DNA of 64,000 nt. It comes from Pseudomonas fluorescens. GTDB lineage: Bacteria; Pseudomonadota; Gammaproteobacteria; Pseudomonadales; Pseudomonadaceae. The notes under the pieces are model-generated. The model worked only from the letters and a program-made list of their open reading frames with translations. It was not told the origin of the DNA and searched no databases. Positions 17,463 to 25,656 of this stretch are shown here, in pieces. Location of the stretch: assembly GCA_902825215.1 (NCBI GenBank), contig LR782234.1:4898001-4962000 (forward strand), read 5' to 3'. The first letter of the stretch is position 1. Every line of letters starts with the position of its first letter. Made by a program: the position numbers and the translations under genes.

Positions 17463-18089
17463 TCAGACCAGACCATTTCGCTGCGCCAACTCGATCAGAT
17501 CGACCAGCGAGCGCGCATTAAGCTTCAATAACAAGCGCGTCTTGTAGGTGCTCACAGTCTTGTTGCTCAAAAACATACCGTCGGCAATTTCCTTGTTGGT
17601 CTTGCCGCGCGCCAACTGCTGCAGCACCATCATTTCCCGCCCGGACAAACGATCGACCATGTCGGCTTCGCTAGCGTTGCCCAGGCTGGTGCGCACGGTA
17701 TGCAAGGCCTGGTTGGGAAAATAGCTGTAGCCGGACAACACGGCCTTGATTGCACTGAGCAACTCGGTCAGGTCCTGCTGTTTGCAGACGTAACCGGCTG
17801 CACCCGACTGCATGCAGCGCATCGAAAAATGCCCGGGCGCCTGCGAAGTCAGCACCAGCACTTTGATCGGCATGGCGGTTGAAGTCAGCCGCGCAATAAC
17901 TTCCAGACCATCCAGTTTCGGTATGCCGATATCCAGAATGACAATATCCGGCATTTGTTCTCGAGCAAGTTGTAACGCATCCACACCGTTATCCGTCTCT
18001 GCAATGACTTCGTAGCCATGCCGCTCCATCAGCATACGCACCGCAAGACGAATGACAGGATGATCATCCACGATCAGCACTTTATTCAT
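17463..18089 (-). CDS. Orphan response regulator, BvgA/RocA1-like (LuxR-type HTH)
   Basis: A 208-residue NarL/FixJ-type regulator. Receiver: MNKVLIVDDHPVIRLAVRML, phospho-Asp in IVILDIGIPKLDGLEVI, Thr/Ser in VLVLTSQ, Lys in GYVCKQQ. C-terminal LuxR HTH: LSGREMMVLQQLARGKTNKE and NKTVSTYKTRLL. The receiver and HTH resemble Bordetella BvgA and P. aeruginosa RocA1 more than other NarL members. No sensor kinase is adjacent. The start at 18089 gives the family N-terminus; longer frames add 28 codons with no family match. The upstream region carries an unusual CATGC array (18155-18196). Confidence 0.85.
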   Translation of the reverse strand: MNKVLIVDDHPVIRLAVRMLMERHGYEVIAETDNGVDALQLAREQMPDIVILDIGIPKLDGLEVIARLTSTAMPIKVLVLTSQAPGHFSMRCMQSGAAGYVCKQQDLTELLSAIKAVLSGYSYFPNQALHTVRTSLGNASEADMVDRLSGREMMVLQQLARGKTNKEIADGMFLSNKTVSTYKTRLLLKLNARSLVDLIELAQRNGLV

Positions 18090-18154
18090 GGGCAAGTCCA
18101 GTTTCGCTGTTCGAATTTTTAGAGCACGCACAATATCCCAGTCACTTGCTTGAT

Positions 18155-18196
18155 GGCATGCCAGGGTTGACATGCACTTGCATGCAGAGACATGCC
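18155..18196. promoter_or_regulatory. Four-fold CATGC array, candidate operator
   Basis: CATGC occurs at 18157, 18171, 18181 and 18191, the last three exactly 10 bp apart, so on one face of the helix. The first copy is part of the palindrome GGCATGCC. It lies 66-108 nt upstream of the response-regulator start. Which protein binds is unknown; autoregulation is one possibility. Confidence 0.4.
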
Positions 18197-18592
18197 CTAC
18201 AGCGATCGCGGATTAATCCTACAAAAAACCGTTAACTTCCTAAACATCTGACGCTTTTTGCCGTTGTGCTCGCAGCGAAATTTCACCTTTCCCCTTGTTA
18301 CAGGTTACGACTAAAAGCGTCTTAGGCAGAATTCATCGCCAGGAATGCCTACGTGTGGCAGCGCGGTGAGGCGTTGCAATCTGCATTGGAAACTTATCGC
18401 TCAACGATTGGAAACATCACGAAATCACCGTTGCCCTGCCATGTAATAACCCGTGGCCACCCTAAACACTTGAAACAAGATATTTATACCAAAACCAATC
18501 AAATTTCTATAAATATGGATGCTCGCCGTTCAACTAAACACTTACCCATATAAATAACCATCATGAGAAAAAACAAACCGAAGAGCACAAAG
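18197..18592. other. AT-rich intergenic region
   Basis: About 400 bp with no convincing gene between two divergent units. The right half (about 18450-18592) is markedly AT-rich compared with the rest of the window and probably holds the promoter of the membrane-protein gene. No clean -35/-10 pair could be picked out. Confidence 0.5.
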
Positions 18593-19309
18593 ATGATCAA
18601 ACTTAAAAACAAGATTGCCAATCCGATGACGGTCATCGCCATATTCGCAGCCATTTCGGAAACATCTGCAGCCGTATCCCTGCCTTTCCTCGACAACAAG
18701 GACAGGGAGATTTATGTGTGGTTTCTTATAAGTTTTCCGTTCTACTTGCTGTTTCTTTTCTTTATCACGCTAAACTTCAACTATCGCTCGCTCTATTCAC
18801 CTTCAGACTTTGATAAAGACAAGAACTTTCTTAAAGTGATAGATACCAGTGAGCGCGATAACAAGCGAAACACCTCAGCACTCGAGCCTGGCGATCAAGC
18901 TACATTCGGGCTGACCAGCTGTATCGTTCCCAGCGAGTCAGGCAATGTCGAGCGCAAAGACGCGTGCAAAGTCCACAATGCGGCCGACCCCCCGACAGTT
19001 GGCAATGCAAGATCCAGTCAGATCGTTCAGCACAATATTCAACTGCCGGCATGGGTCAGTCATCTGCACCTGATCGATGCGCGGGATGTCGACGCCGCAA
19101 AAGAACTGGCGACGATTCTGCACAACATCCGCAACCTTGATCGCAAGACAGCGCGGGTGATTGTATTTCTCTCCAATCACGTATCGGATGTGTTGCTGAC
19201 GCAACATGCACTGTGGCAGGCCCGGCAGGTAAAGAAAGGCCCCGGCAAAACGCTGTGCATCGTCTATAACCTCTGTTCACGAGCAGTGACGTTGTTGGGA
19301 AGAGTCTGA
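18593..19309 (+). CDS. Two-helix membrane protein of unknown function, AT-rich
   Basis: A 238-residue protein. Two hydrophobic helices lie near the N-terminus (NPMTVIAIFAAISETSAAV; YVWFLISFPFYLLFLFFIT), followed by the conserved-looking FNYRSLYSPSDFDKDKNFLK and a cytoplasmic domain with a variable middle. I recall this N-terminal arrangement from scattered hypothetical membrane proteins, with no known function. The first third is AT-rich while the C-terminal third has normal GC, suggesting recent acquisition or fusion. The ATG at 18593 has a weak GAAGAG ribosome site; an ATG 30 nt upstream has none. It converges with argG across a shared terminator. Confidence 0.65.
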   Translation: MIKLKNKIANPMTVIAIFAAISETSAAVSLPFLDNKDREIYVWFLISFPFYLLFLFFITLNFNYRSLYSPSDFDKDKNFLKVIDTSERDNKRNTSALEPGDQATFGLTSCIVPSESGNVERKDACKVHNAADPPTVGNARSSQIVQHNIQLPAWVSHLHLIDARDVDAAKELATILHNIRNLDRKTARVIVFLSNHVSDVLLTQHALWQARQVKKGPGKTLCIVYNLCSRAVTLLGRV

Positions 19310-19375
19310 ACATGAGGCATTGCCAAGCGCGAGGATCCGGAACAATGCCCGGCCGCAGCAGACAACCATTGATGC

Positions 19376-19417
19376 AAAAAAGGGCGACCTGTCTCGAAGA
19401 CAAGTTCGCCCTTTTTA
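19376..19417. terminator. Bidirectional terminator, argG
   Basis: AGGGCGA...TCGCCCT stem with an A-run before and T-run after, between the convergent membrane-protein gene and argG. Confidence 0.85.
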
Positions 19418-19438
19418 TTTTGCGTCAGCCTGTGAGGC

Positions 19439-20656
19439 TTAGAACAGCTTGCGGCCCTTGTTGGCAGCAATGCGCATGCGCAGCGCGTTGAGCTTGATGA
19501 AGCCCGCCGCGTCGGCCTGATTGTAAGCACCGCCGTCTTCTTCGAAGGTCGCGATGTTGGAATCAAACAGCGAATCGTCGGACTTGCGGCCAGTGACGAT
19601 CACGTTGCCTTTGTACAACTTCAGGCGCACAACGCCGTTCACGTTGACCTGCGAAGCGTCGATCATCTGTTGCAGCATCAGACGCTCAGGGCTCCACCAG
19701 TAGCCGGTGTAGATCAGGCTGGCGTATTTCGGCATCAGCTCGTCTTTGAGGTGAGCGACTTCGCGGTCCAGGGTGATCGATTCGATGGCGCGGTGAGCGC
19801 GCAGCATGATGGTGCCGCCCGGGGTTTCGTAGCAGCCACGGGACTTCATGCCGACATAACGGTTTTCGACAATATCGAGACGGCCGATACCGTGAGCACC
19901 ACCGATCTTGTTCAGCGTCGCCAGCACGGTGGCCGGAGTCATTTCAACGCCGTCCAGCGCAACGATGTCGCCGTTACGGTAGGTCAGTTCCAGGTATTGC
20001 GCCTTGTCAGGAGCGTTCTCCGGGGAGACGGTCCATTTCCACATGTCTTCTTCGTGCTCGGTCCAGGTATCTTCCAGCACGCCGCCTTCATAGGAGATGT
20101 GCAGCAGATTGGCGTCCATCGAGTACGGGGATTTCTTCTTGCCGTGACGCTCGATCGGGATCGCGTGCTTCTCGGCGTAGTCCATCAGCTTCTCGCGCGA
20201 CAGCAAGTCCCACTCGCGCCAAGGGGCGATCACTTTTACGCCTGGCTTGAGCGCGTAGGCACCCAGTTCGAAACGTACCTGGTCGTTGCCCTTGCCGGTC
20301 GCGCCGTGGGAAATGGCATCGGCACCGGTTTCGTTGGCAATTTCAATCAGACGCTTGGCGATCAGCGGACGTGCGATGGAAGTACCCAGCAGGTACTCGC
20401 CTTCGTAAACGGTGTTGGCGCGGAACATCGGGAAGACGAAATCGCGCACGAACTCTTCGCGCAGGTCGTCGATGTAGATTTCTTTGACGCCCATGGCCTG
20501 GGCCTTGGCGCGGGCCGGCTCGACCTCTTCGCCTTGACCGAGATCAGCGGTGAAGGTCACCACTTCACAGTTATAAGTATCCTGCAGCCACTTGAGGATC
20601 ACCGAAGTGTCCAGGCCGCCGGAATACGCCAGAACGACCTTGTTTACGTCCGCCAT
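19439..20656 (-). CDS. argG: Argininosuccinate synthase
   Basis: A 405-residue enzyme that joins citrulline and aspartate with ATP to give argininosuccinate, the penultimate step of arginine synthesis. The N-terminal PP-loop AYSGGLDTSVILKWL (about 9-23) and SHGATGKGNDQVRFE (about 115-129) are diagnostic, and the length is that of the type I enzyme. A tandem ArgR half-site pair lies just upstream (20711-20752), so arginine repression is likely. Confidence 0.98.
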   Translation of the reverse strand: MADVNKVVLAYSGGLDTSVILKWLQDTYNCEVVTFTADLGQGEEVEPARAKAQAMGVKEIYIDDLREEFVRDFVFPMFRANTVYEGEYLLGTSIARPLIAKRLIEIANETGADAISHGATGKGNDQVRFELGAYALKPGVKVIAPWREWDLLSREKLMDYAEKHAIPIERHGKKKSPYSMDANLLHISYEGGVLEDTWTEHEEDMWKWTVSPENAPDKAQYLELTYRNGDIVALDGVEMTPATVLATLNKIGGAHGIGRLDIVENRYVGMKSRGCYETPGGTIMLRAHRAIESITLDREVAHLKDELMPKYASLIYTGYWWSPERLMLQQMIDASQVNVNGVVRLKLYKGNVIVTGRKSDDSLFDSNIATFEEDGGAYNQADAAGFIKLNALRMRIAANKGRKLF

Positions 20657-20710
20657 GCCATCACTCCACGGGGTTCTACGGAAAGCCGGGGAGTCTACCG
20701 CTCAAACGCG

Positions 20711-20752
20711 ATAATTTACAGAGGCGCGACAGCTTAAGACGACAAAGCGACA
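20711..20752 (-). promoter_or_regulatory. Tandem ArgR operator before argG
   Basis: On the minus strand two TGTCGC boxes occur exactly 21 bp apart. The promoter-proximal one reads TGTCGC-N8-AA, the full Pseudomonas ArgR half-site (TGTCGCN8AAN5, 21 bp, remembered consensus); the distal one has CT instead of AA. It lies 55-96 nt from the argG start. Confidence 0.6.
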
Positions 20753-20785
20753 GAATCTGTCGAGAGCGCGACGATGACCGGCGAG

Positions 20786-21700
20786 TCAGGAAGTCGTTGC
20801 CGCCGTGGCTGGTGTACTCGCCTGCGGTGCCGGAGCCGGGGCTGTCGTGGGTGCGACGCGCGCCAGTTTCACGTTGACACGACGGTTCTTCGCACGGTTG
20901 GCTTTGTTGGTGTTCGGCACGATCGGATACTGCTCGCCGTGGAAACGCACAGTGATCTGCGACTCCTGAATACCATTGGCCTTGAAGAAGTCGACCACCG
21001 CCAGCGCCCGGCGGCGCGACAGTTCGCGGTTGGTCAGGCGATTGCCGCTGTTGTCCGAGTGGCCGTCGAGTTCGATGTGGTTCACCGTCGGGTCAGCCTT
21101 CATGTATTCGAGCATCACTTGCAGTTTGGCTTTGGCCGCCGGGTCGAGGTCAACGCCTTCGCCGGGGAAACCGATCTGCGATTGCTTGATCTGATCAAAA
21201 TTCTGCGGCAGCAACTTCGCCACACAGGTCTGATAATCGTTGAATGCCTTGCTGAACTTGACCGGCAGCAGGCGCACCTCCGAGACCCGACCGTCGCCCG
21301 ATGCGCGGCGTACAACCGGACTGCGACCGTCCAGCAGACCGCTGATCAGCCCCCCGGCCTGCGACTGCGAACTGTTGAACAACACGTTGCCGCTGCCCAG
21401 GCGGACTGAGCCCAGATTGATATCGCCACGTCCCGGCTGCCACGGTGCAGCGGCAGCGAGCAACGTCGCCGAGCCGCCGCCAAGCATGGCGTTGTAGGCA
21501 TTAAGCCGGAAGATCGCCTGTTCACCCGCTTTGCGCACGAACTCGCCTGAGCCGAAATCGGTGATCGGCTGGGTCAGACGGCACTCGAACTTGTCGCCGG
21601 CGACCGTCCACTCAATGTTCTCCAGACGGGTCTGGTAGGTAAGCGCCATCGCAGGGAGGCTGGCAAACACACTGAGCAGGGCTAGATAACGCTGGCGCAC
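20786..21700 (-). CDS. motY: MotY-type OmpA-domain flagellar motor protein
   Basis: About 304 residues: signal peptide (MRQRYLALLSVFASLPAMA), an N-terminal MotY-type domain (about 20-150) and a C-terminal OmpA peptidoglycan-binding domain (IELDGHSDNSGNRLTNRELS, RRRALAVVDFF, NRAKNRRVNVKL). MotY forms part of the T ring that anchors stators in polar flagella of Vibrio and Pseudomonas. The GTG at 21700 follows GGAG by 6 nt; an ATG at 21712 is possible but has no ribosome site. A Pro/Ala-rich tail ends the protein. Location between argG and pyrC agrees with PA3526 (motY) as I recall. Confidence 0.88.
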   Translation of the reverse strand: MRQRYLALLSVFASLPAMALTYQTRLENIEWTVAGDKFECRLTQPITDFGSGEFVRKAGEQAIFRLNAYNAMLGGGSATLLAAAAPWQPGRGDINLGSVRLGSGNVLFNSSQSQAGGLISGLLDGRSPVVRRASGDGRVSEVRLLPVKFSKAFNDYQTCVAKLLPQNFDQIKQSQIGFPGEGVDLDPAAKAKLQVMLEYMKADPTVNHIELDGHSDNSGNRLTNRELSRRRALAVVDFFKANGIQESQITVRFHGEQYPIVPNTNKANRAKNRRVNVKLARVAPTTAPAPAPQASTPATAATTS

Positions 21701-21860
21701 GGGAGGCTCCATTGGCTTGTGAAACACAAACACCGATTCACACAATGTTTACGGCATACCTTCGGGATATCGGACGCTTGTGGCAAAACTTGATAGCGGG
21801 TGCCTGCAAGAGTCTTTTCCGGTAGCATTCGCCTCAGTTTGACCCGCCTGGAAGCCCCTC

Positions 21861-22907
21861 ATGTCTGACCGCCTGACCCTGCTGCGTCCCGACGACTGGC
21901 ACATTCATCTTCGCGATGGTGCCGTGTTGACCAATACCGTTGCCGATGTGGCTCGCACCTTCGGGCGCGCGATCATCATGCCCAACCTGGTGCCACCGGT
22001 GCGCAACGCCGCTGAAGCCGACGGCTATCGTCAGCGCATTCTCGCTGCCCGCCCGGCCGGCAGTCAGTTCGAGCCGTTGATGGTGCTGTACCTCACCGAC
22101 CGCACCCAACCGGAAGAAATCCGTCAGGCCAAGGCCAGCGGTTTTGTGTACGCCGCCAAGCTGTACCCGGCCGGCGCGACCACCAACTCCGATTCCGGCG
22201 TGACCAGCATCGACAAGATTTTCCCGGCGCTGGAAGCCATGGCCGACGTCGGCATGCCGCTGTTGATCCACGGCGAAGTCACCCGTGGCGACGTCGACGT
22301 GTTCGACCGCGAAAAGATTTTCATCGATGAACACATGCGCCGAGTGGTCGAGCGGTTCCCGACGCTGAAAGTGGTGTTCGAACACATCACCACCGGCGAT
22401 GCCGTGCAGTTCGTCAACGAGGCCTCGGCCAACGTTGGCGCAACCATCACCGCACATCACCTGTTGTACAACCGCAACCACATGCTGGTGGGCGGAATTC
22501 GGCCGCATTTTTACTGCCTGCCGATCCTCAAGCGCAATACGCATCAGGAAGCCTTGCTCGACGCAGCCACCAGTGGCAGCGCCAAGTTCTTCCTCGGCAC
22601 CGATTCTGCTCCGCACGCCCAGCACGCCAAGGAAGCCGCCTGCGGCTGCGCCGGCTGCTACACCGCGTACGCCGCCATCGAGATGTACGCCGAAGCGTTC
22701 GAACAACGTAACGCGCTGGACAAGCTTGAAGCCTTCGCCAGCCTCAACGGCCCGCGCTTCTACGGCCTGCCGACGAACACCGACCGCATCACCCTGGTTC
22801 GTGAAGAATGGACCGCCCCGACCAGCCTGCCTTTCGGCGAGCTGACCGTTATCCCGCTGCGCGCCGGTGAAAAACTGCGCTGGCGCCTGCTGGAGGAACA
22901 CGCGTGA
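21861..22907 (+). CDS. pyrC: Dihydroorotase, class II
   Basis: A 348-residue zinc amidohydrolase that closes carbamoyl aspartate to dihydroorotate in pyrimidine synthesis. Metal ligands HIHLRDG (about 14-20), the carboxylated Lys in AAKLYPAGATTNS (about 100), HGE (about 136-138) and the C-terminal ALDGTDSAPH equivalent (FLGTDSAPHAQ) are all present. Length matches E. coli PyrC (348). Overlaps rnt by 4 nt. Confidence 0.97.
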   Translation: MSDRLTLLRPDDWHIHLRDGAVLTNTVADVARTFGRAIIMPNLVPPVRNAAEADGYRQRILAARPAGSQFEPLMVLYLTDRTQPEEIRQAKASGFVYAAKLYPAGATTNSDSGVTSIDKIFPALEAMADVGMPLLIHGEVTRGDVDVFDREKIFIDEHMRRVVERFPTLKVVFEHITTGDAVQFVNEASANVGATITAHHLLYNRNHMLVGGIRPHFYCLPILKRNTHQEALLDAATSGSAKFFLGTDSAPHAQHAKEAACGCAGCYTAYAAIEMYAEAFEQRNALDKLEAFASLNGPRFYGLPTNTDRITLVREEWTAPTSLPFGELTVIPLRAGEKLRWRLLEEHA

Positions 22908-23581
22908 GTGAAGAGCATTTCGACGACGAACTGGACGGTCAAAATGGCGGCGGCGGTCCCCGCCATCCGATGGCAGCACGTTTTCGCGGTTACCTGCCGG
23001 TTGTCGTCGACGTAGAAACCGGTGGTTTCAACGCGGCCACCGATGCCTTGCTGGAGATCGCCGCGACCACAATCGCCATGGATGAAAAGGGATTTGTATA
23101 CCCGGATCACACCTACTTCTTCCGCGTCGAGCCGTTCGAAGGCGCTAACGTCGAAGCAGCGGCGCTGGAGTTCACCGGGATCAAACTCGATCACCCGCTG
23201 CGCATGGCCGTCAGCGAAGAAACCGCGCTCACCGACATTTTCCGTGGCATTCGCAAGGCGCTGAAGGCCAACGGCTGCAAGCGGGCGATTCTGGTCGGGC
23301 ATAACAGCAGTTTCGATCTGGGCTTCCTCAACGCGGCAGTTGCGCGTCTGGACATGAAGCGCAACCCGTTCCACCCGTTCTCCAGTTTCGACACCGCGAC
23401 CCTGGCCGGTCTGGCCTACGGTCAAACCGTGCTGGCCAAAGCCTGTCAGGCCGCCGGTATCGATTTTGATGGCCGCGAGGCGCACTCGGCGCGTTACGAC
23501 ACCGAGAAAACCGCTGAGCTGTTCTGTGGCATCGTCAACCGCTGGAAACAGATGGGCGGCTGGGAAGATTTCGACGACTGA
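22904..23581 (+). CDS. rnt: Ribonuclease T
   Basis: A 225-residue DEDDh 3'-5' exonuclease that trims tRNA CCA ends and matures 5S/23S rRNA. Exo I VVDVETGGF (DxE), Exo II GHNSSFDLGFL and Exo III HSARYDTEKT (HxxxxD) are intact. The GTG start overlaps the pyrC stop (GTGA). A strong terminator follows. Confidence 0.96.
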   Translation: MSEEHFDDELDGQNGGGGPRHPMAARFRGYLPVVVDVETGGFNAATDALLEIAATTIAMDEKGFVYPDHTYFFRVEPFEGANVEAAALEFTGIKLDHPLRMAVSEETALTDIFRGIRKALKANGCKRAILVGHNSSFDLGFLNAAVARLDMKRNPFHPFSSFDTATLAGLAYGQTVLAKACQAAGIDFDGREAHSARYDTEKTAELFCGIVNRWKQMGGWEDFDD

Positions 23582-23606
23582 TCCTCGTCGATCAATCCCG
23601 CGCATG

Positions 23607-23637
23607 AAAAAACCGGCCACGTGGGCCGGTTTTTTTG
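23607..23637. terminator. Bidirectional terminator, rnt / peroxiredoxin
   Basis: AACCGGCC / GGCCGG stem flanked by A6 and T7 runs, between convergent rnt and the peroxiredoxin gene. Confidence 0.9.
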
Positions 23638-23654
23638 TACCTCGACGTTGCGCC

Positions 23655-24257
23655 TTACAGGGCAGCAGCGTTCTCGGTCAGGTAAGCCGCAACGCCTTCT
23701 GGCGAAGCGTTCATGCCTTTGTCGCCTTTCTTCCAGTTGGCCGGGCAGACTTCGCCGTGCTCTTCGTGGAATTGCAGTGCGTCAACCAGACGGATCAGCT
23801 CTTCCATGTTACGGCCCAGTGGCAGGTCGTTGATGATCTGCGAGCGGACAACGCCCTTGTCGTCGATCAGGAACGCGCCACGGAACGCTACGCCGCCTTC
23901 CGACTCAACGTCGTAAGCCTTGGCGATGTCGTGCTTCATGTCGGCTGCCATGGTGTATTTCACCTGGCCGATGCCGCCATTGTTGACCGGGGTGTTGCGC
24001 CACGCGTTGTGGGTGAAGTGCGAGTCGATCGACACAGCGATCACTTCAACGTTGCGTGCCTTGAAGTCGGCCATGCGGTTGTCCAGAGCGATCAGCTCGG
24101 ACGGGCAGACGAAGGTGAAGTCCAGCGGGTAGAAGAACACCAGGCCGTATTTGCCTTTGATGGCCGAGGACAGGGTGAAGCTGTCAACGATCTCGCCATT
24201 GCCGAGTACGGCCGGGACGGTGAAGTCAGGGGCTTGTTTGCCTACGAGTACGCTCAT
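23655..24257 (-). CDS. Typical 2-Cys peroxiredoxin (AhpC/Prx)
   Basis: A 200-residue thiol peroxidase that reduces hydrogen peroxide and organic peroxides. The peroxidatic Cys lies in DFTFVCPSE (about 52) and the resolving Cys in GEVCPANW (about 170), placing it among typical 2-Cys dimers and decamers. The ATG follows AGGAGA. No AhpF is adjacent, so reduction by thioredoxin is likely. Neighbour of bfd and bacterioferritin genes, a peroxide and iron cluster conserved in pseudomonads. Confidence 0.93.
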   Translation of the reverse strand: MSVLVGKQAPDFTVPAVLGNGEIVDSFTLSSAIKGKYGLVFFYPLDFTFVCPSELIALDNRMADFKARNVEVIAVSIDSHFTHNAWRNTPVNNGGIGQVKYTMAADMKHDIAKAYDVESEGGVAFRGAFLIDDKGVVRSQIINDLPLGRNMEELIRLVDALQFHEEHGEVCPANWKKGDKGMNASPEGVAAYLTENAAAL

Positions 24258-24501
24258 TGATATCTCCTGGTGTAAAGACTTGAAGTTCAGGGTCCGGGCC
24301 AGCCTGCCACCCTCAGGCGACAGCCCTGTGACACGAACCCTCTTCGCAAGGGACGACCATCATACACTGCGTTTTTGGCCTGTCCTCAACGGATTTTCCA
24401 CGTCGGCTGTCCGTTGAGCATTTATAAGGACAGGCAATCGACGCTCAAACACCGTTCGTCAGTCATGAGCCAAATAAGCTCAAAACCTGCCGGAAAGCAC
24501 T

Positions 24502-24530
24502 TTGACAATCATTCTCGTTAACATTAAGAT
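24502..24530 (+). promoter_or_regulatory. bfd promoter with Fur-like box
   Basis: TTGACA (24502-24507), 17-nt spacer, TAAGAT (24525-24530): a strong sigma-70 promoter facing bfd. A 19-bp stretch inside it (24504-24522) matches the classical Fur box at 13 of 19 positions, so Fur repression under iron sufficiency is likely. The remaining 24258-24501 stretch of this gap should hold the divergent peroxiredoxin promoter; no clear boxes were picked out there. Confidence 0.6.
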
Positions 24531-24569
24531 CCATCGCAATTGAGTCACAACCAGCGACGGTTCTTACTT

Positions 24570-24788
24570 ATGTATGTTTGCCTCTGCACTGGCGTCACCG
24601 ACGGACAGATCCGCGAAGCGATCTATGAAGGTTGCTGCAGCTACAAAGAAGTTCGCCAGGCGACCGGCGTCGCCAGCCAATGCGGCAAATGTGCGTGCCT
24701 GGCCAAGGAAGTAGTACGTGAAACCCTGACCAAGCTGCAAACCGCTCAGGCCGCGATTCCCTACCCTGCAGAATTTACTGCCGCCTGA
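24570..24788 (+). CDS. bfd: Bacterioferritin-associated ferredoxin
   Basis: A 72-residue [2Fe-2S] protein that docks on bacterioferritin and reduces its iron core so that Fe2+ is released. Cluster ligands are CxC at residues 4 and 6 and CxxC near 38-41 (SQCGKCAC). The ATG at 24570 gives the standard N-terminus MYVCLCTGV; earlier codons are inside the leader. Fur-type promoter upstream, terminator downstream, bacterioferritin gene 200 nt further on. Confidence 0.95.
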   Translation: MYVCLCTGVTDGQIREAIYEGCCSYKEVRQATGVASQCGKCACLAKEVVRETLTKLQTAQAAIPYPAEFTAA

Positions 24789-24802
24789 TCAGCCCAATTT
24801 CA

Positions 24803-24831
24803 AAGAACCGGACTTATGTCCGGTTTTTTTA
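24803..24831 (+). terminator. bfd intrinsic terminator
   Basis: AACCGGAC / GTCCGGTT hairpin followed by T7, 15 nt after the bfd stop. Confidence 0.9.
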
Positions 24832-24923
24832 TGCCTGAAAATCAATCGCTTAGCGCCAAGACGCGGAACACAAACATTCTTATTCCGATTAATTTTCATA
24901 TATTATTCAATAACTTAGGTTTG

Positions 24924-24937
24924 ACACTTATAAGTGT
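24924..24937. promoter_or_regulatory. Perfect 14-bp palindrome before bacterioferritin gene
   Basis: ACACTTATAAGTGT, overlapping a TTGACA hexamer at 24921-24926 in an AT-rich leader 52-65 nt before the bfr start. Its position suggests an operator or a core promoter; the TATAAG in its centre could itself be a -10 box. Confidence 0.4.
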
Positions 24938-24988
24938 GAAGCTCAAACTCCGCCTTATATACCGCGATTACAGGGCAGGACTCCGATC

Positions 24989-25462
24989 ATGAAAGGCGAC
25001 ATTACCGTCATCCAGCATCTCAACAAGATCCTCGCCAATGAGCTGGTCGCGATCAATCAGTACTTCCTGCATGCACGCATGTACGAAGATTGGGGTCTGA
25101 ACAAGCTCGGCAAGCACGAATACAAAGAATCCATCGACGAGATGAAGCACGCGGACAAGCTGATCAAGCGCATCCTGTTCCTTGAAGGCCTGCCGAACGT
25201 GCAGGACCTGGGCAAGCTGCACATCGGCGAGCACACCCGTGAAATGCTTGAGTGCGATCTGCGTATCGAGAAGACCGGCCACGCCGACCTGAAAGCCGCC
25301 ATCGCCCATTGCGAAACCGTTGCCGACTTCGGCAGCCGTGAACTGCTCGAAGACATTCTCGAGTCCGAGGAAGAACACATCGACTGGCTGGAAACTCAAC
25401 TGGGCCTGATCGACAAGATCGGTCTGGAGAACTATCTGCAATCGCAGATGGGCGAAGAGTAA
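24989..25462 (+). CDS. bfrB: Bacterioferritin
   Basis: A 157-residue heme-containing ferritin subunit; 24 subunits store iron and oxidise Fe2+. Diiron ligands lie in ANELVAINQYF (Glu18), YKESIDEMKHAD (Glu51, His54) and the C-terminal ESEEEHIDWLE; Met52 is the heme ligand. It belongs to the BfrB type partnered with Bfd, as the neighbouring gene supports. A strong terminator follows. Confidence 0.95.
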   Translation: MKGDITVIQHLNKILANELVAINQYFLHARMYEDWGLNKLGKHEYKESIDEMKHADKLIKRILFLEGLPNVQDLGKLHIGEHTREMLECDLRIEKTGHADLKAAIAHCETVADFGSRELLEDILESEEEHIDWLETQLGLIDKIGLENYLQSQMGEE

Positions 25463-25490
25463 GTCAGCGCCCGCTGAACGCCAGATACGA

Positions 25491-25529
25491 AAAAGCCCCG
25501 CCCTCTTTTGAGGTGCGGGGCTTTTTATT
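25491..25529. terminator. bfr intrinsic terminator
   Basis: AAAAAGCCCCGC / GCGGGGCTTTTT hairpin, 28 nt after the bfr stop; symmetrical enough to act in both directions. Confidence 0.9.
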
Positions 25530-25557
25530 GCCTGAACTTCGGTCAGTGCCGAAGTCC

Positions 25558-25648
25558 CTGTGGGAGCGAGCCTGCTCGCGATGGCGGTGGATCAGTCAAT
25601 ACTTAAACAACTGAAAGAACGCTATCGCGAGCAGGCTCACTCCTACAG
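25558..25648. repeat. REPIN (inverted REP pair)
   Basis: Same arms as at 9218-9307, with a few substitutions in the right arm (GCTCACTCCTACAG). Lies between convergent bfr and grxD. Confidence 0.9.
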
Positions 25649-25656
25649 AAAAGCGC

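Noticed and set aside
18499..18699. 66-codon hydrophobic frame on the minus strand (MLSRKGRDTAADVSEM...)
   Set aside because: It is the antisense of the membrane-helix-coding, AT-rich start of the plus-strand gene; hydrophobicity on the opposite strand arises from that composition, and no ribosome site or family match is seen.
21834..22979. Minus-strand frame of about 380 codons opposite pyrC
   Set aside because: Antisense of pyrC with low-complexity Gly/Val/Ala-rich product and no start signal.
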